From positions 45,180,037-45,244,036 of the forward strand of contig OU015525.1 of the NCBI GenBank assembly GCA_907165065.1: DNA of 64,000 bases. Reading direction: 5' to 3'. Source of the stretch: Caprimulgus europaeus. Its lineage: Eukaryota > Chordata > Aves > Caprimulgiformes > Caprimulgidae. The position numbers were made by a program, and so were the translations under genes. Shown here piece by piece: positions 61,590-64,000 of the stretch (position 1 is the stretch's first letter; every line of letters begins with the position of its first letter). The notes under the pieces were generated by a model. It was not told the origin of the DNA and searched no databases. It was given only the letters and a program-made list of their open reading frames with translations.

Positions 61590-63157
61590 ATTGAATTTGG
61601 CAAGGCTTACTGGTAAGCTTCATCTTCAGGATGAAGGTCCCTGCAACAAGTGGGACAGTCTGCAGCAAAGAAGACAACCTCAGTGGAGAAGAATCCAGTT
61701 AGGGGATGTTTAAACAGACTGGCATAAGCAAGTCCATAGGACCAGATGGGGAACGCACCCACAAGTGCTGAGGGAGCTGGCTGGTTTCAATGGAAGGCCA
61801 CTCAATTGTCATTGAAAGCTTGGGGCAATCAGGGGAGGTTCCTGAGGCCTATGAGAAGGTCACTGTTGCTCCTATTTCCCAAGAACAAGAAGAAGGATCC
61901 AGTGAACTAAAACCTCACCTCAGTCCCCGGAAAGCCCTCCTGGAATTTTCAAGCATATTAAGGATAAGAAGATGGGTGTGAGCAGTCAGCATGGATTTAT
62001 GACAGCAAAACCATGCTTGATCAACCTCTTTGCCTTCCACAATGAAATTATTAGCTCATGGGACAAGGGAGAGCAGTGGCTGTTCTTTATTATGACTTTA
62101 GCAAGGCTTTCAACACTGTGTCCCATAATATCCTCATTGGCAAACTCATTAGTACAGGCTGGATAAGTGGACAGTGAGGTGGACTGAAAACTGTCTAAAA
62201 AGATTAGCTGAAAATCTTGTGATAAGTGGCTCCAAGTCCAAGTCCTCCAGTCACTAGTGGTGTACCACCAGGCCAATACTGTTTAACATTCATTAATGGC
62301 CTGGATGATGGGGCAGAGTGCACCCTCAGCAAGTTTTCAGCCGATATAAAATGGTCCAACAGGCTGGAGAAATGGGCTGACAGGAACCTCATGAAGTGCA
62401 ACAAATGGAAATTTGTTGATGGGCTTATCAGGTGCCATACTAAAGTAAAAAGATCACATTTCAGTGTATTGTTATCCTAATGGTTATTCCTCATTAGTAG
62501 CACTTGACCAAGTTGACAGATGCTTCCAAACACACTTGACAAACCCATGAAGTCCTAAACTTGAAGAGGAATAACCTCACGTACCAGTACAGGCTGGGTG
62601 CTGACCAGTAATATGTCTTTTCAGGGAAGGCAGCCAACATCCTCCTGGGCTGCACTGAGTAGTGCATTGCCAACAGGCAGAGGGAGGTGAACCTTCCTCT
62701 CTACTCAGCACTGGTGACATATCTGGAGTGCTAGGTCCAAAGTCCAGCAAAGAGCCAGGAAGATGATGAAGGGAATAGAGCAACTGTCATATGGGGAGAG
62801 GCTGAGAGAGCTGAGACTGATCAGCCTTCATGAGGGAAGGCTCAGGGGGACTTTAAAAGTATATATAGACATCTGATGCAAGGGAGTAAAAAAGATGGAG
62901 TTGGACTCTTCTCAGGGACAGGATATTGAAAGGACAGAAGGAAATGGGTACAAATTAAAATACAGAAAAGTATTTTAACATAAGAAAAAAAATTTCCCTG
63001 TGAGTATTGCCAAACACCGTGACAGGTAGTCCAGAGGGGCTGTGGAGTCTCCATCCTCAAAGATATTCAAACCTAAACTGGACACAGCCCTGAGCAATCT
63101 GCTCTAGCTGACCCTGCTCTTTCCAGAAGTCCCTGCCAACCTCAGCGATTCTGTGAT
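61590..63157 (+). mobile_element. Degenerate CR1 LINE, about 1.6 kb
   Basis: The plus strand preserves CR1 ORF2 in pieces: GGAGGTTCCTGAGGCCTATG (EVPE), SSQHGFMTAKPCLINLFAFH (61972 onward), then AKTVS-like remains, and TFINGLDDGAECTLSKFSAD. It ends ATGGGGAGAGGCTGAGAGAG and CCTGCCAACCTCAGCGATTC with TGTGATG at 63157. The RT catalytic pair is destroyed (FSADIKW where the better copy has FADDTKL). Many frameshifts mark an old insertion. The 5' limit is approximate. It is antisense to DTNA. Confidence 0.92.
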
Positions 63158-64000
63158 GTCCTTGTCTAAACATGAACTTATACTGCAAAAACATGTAATA
63201 ACTCTTACTGGAGAGGAATCAGTGTTGCTCCACTGATTTTTCTCTAAGGCCATTGCTCTAGTAAGCTATGCTCCAAGTCCCTTTTCTGACTCATGTAATA
63301 AACAAAAAAACACAGAGCCTGCCCCGAGGCCCCTTGAGTGCTTGGGAAAGAGTCCTCCATATCCTCAAGAGGTTTTGTGTGAGGGGAACAGAGTGCCGTG
63401 AAGGCACTCAGATATTCCCTGAAGCTTTCCTTTGAATGTCAAGGGGTCTCAGGTGGAGGTTTCATTCAGTCCCCTGTCAGCTGCGTGCATTCTCTTCCTC
63501 CTTACCTCTTTGCCTGTGCTCTCAGACTGTGCAGTGTGTGGTACGCACCAGCCCAGCAAGAAGCTGGAGTAAGACTGTCCACTTCTACCTGCCCACCCCA
63601 ACGATGTACACCCAGAGTGTGGAGGAGTGTCTGGATAAGGAACTAAACATTCAGACCAGCCAATGGAAACATCTTTCTTCTCAACTACTGTGCACATGGA
63701 GTAAGTCAGCTGCATTTGGACTCACTGAATTCATGCAGATCACCTGTCTGTGTGGTACAGACCACACAGGACATTGTGCTGGACTTTGTGTAAAATGGTG
63801 TGTGGAGCCACTCTGTGCAAGCAATGTCCTACCCAGCAGGAGTTGGGCTCTTTCTGTGCACGTGCTGGAGTGCTGCACGCTGCATGCACAGGAGACATTT
63901 GCTGCCAAACTTGGCTGCTGGGTGCCTGGAAATCCACAATTGAGGCACTGAAGTTTTTAGGGAAAAGTTTTAAAGGTTCTCCTGTCTGCATAACCAGGCT

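Larger units (their letters stand above)
54110..64000 (-). other. DTNA: Upstream DTNA intron or 5' region, no exon found
   Basis: 9.9 kb upstream of the first identified exon. I looked for the N-terminal coding exon (family words such as LSTYRTACKLRF) on the minus strand and did not find it, so it is probably a large intron. It holds a decayed CR1 (61590-63157). A 171-codon plus-strand frame at 63436-63951 matches nothing known. 60540-61160 is somewhat richer in GC without identifiable content. Confidence 0.6.

Noticed and set aside
63436..63951. 171-codon plus-strand open frame
   Set aside because: It has no motif I recognise, overlaps several other open frames on both strands, shows no splice pattern, and lies beside a decayed CR1. 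Chance is the simplest explanation.
53881..64000. N-terminal DTNA exon
   Set aside because: Searched for by eye using the expected LSTYRTACKLRF region on the minus strand. No convincing match was found, so it was not annotated.
1..64000. CRISPR arrays, tRNA or rRNA genes, bacterial or phage systems
   Set aside because: No regularly spaced repeats, cloverleaf genes, rRNA segments or operon-like coding density were seen. The sequence is vertebrate.

Overview
This window is vertebrate nuclear DNA, almost certainly from a bird. It holds many CR1 LINE fragments with the avian 3' end (variants of ATTCTATGATTCTATGA), one solo LTR of an endogenous retrovirus, AT-rich introns of kilobase length, and GT-AG exons of 9 to 214 bp. 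There is no sign of operons, CRISPR arrays, phage or bacterial genes.

One gene fills the window: alpha-dystrobrevin (DTNA), on the minus strand, so its 5' side lies at high coordinates. I could place 15 coding exons between 54109 and 2396 (about 1529 coding bases, 509 codons). Every splice phase agrees from one exon to the next. In transcript order the exons encode: the EF-hand-like region (53896-54109, 46162-46247, 44445-44599, 39121-39226); the ZZ zinc finger (36412-36578); a linker (33831-33955, a 9-base microexon at 30869-30877, and 28717-28797); a two-exon cassette of exactly 57 codons (21395-21472 and 20685-20777); the constitutive syntrophin-binding exon (13573-13660); the paired coiled coils (10979-11076, 9499-9612, 6284-6380); and an 18-base microexon (2396-2413). 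The N-terminal exon or exons, and everything after the second microexon, were not found and presumably lie outside. Alpha-dystrobrevin is a cytoplasmic scaffold of the dystrophin-glycoprotein complex. Its coiled coils pair with dystrophin or utrophin and its middle region holds syntrophins. The window therefore covers most of the isoform-deciding part of the gene.

The rest is intron with repeats. These are a 2.4 kb CR1 with endonuclease and reverse-transcriptase remnants (about 3080-5540, minus); two further CR1 bodies on the plus strand (42541-43269 and about 61590-63157); two short CR1 3' ends (17849-17971 plus, 43570-43638 minus); two very decayed CR1-like relics (about 12885-13065 and 22870-23730, minus); a 954-bp solo LTR with a 5-bp target duplication (51654-52607); two long alternating purine-pyrimidine tracts (47957-47997 and 48983-49021); and an exact 30-bp duplication at the left edge (1-60). 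From 54110 to 64000 no exon was recognised.

I found no wholly new system. The points most worth a second look are the two microexons, the in-frame 57-codon cassette that duplicates the syntrophin-binding motif, and a read-through stop plus AATAAA after the exon at 28717-28797 that could make a short isoform.
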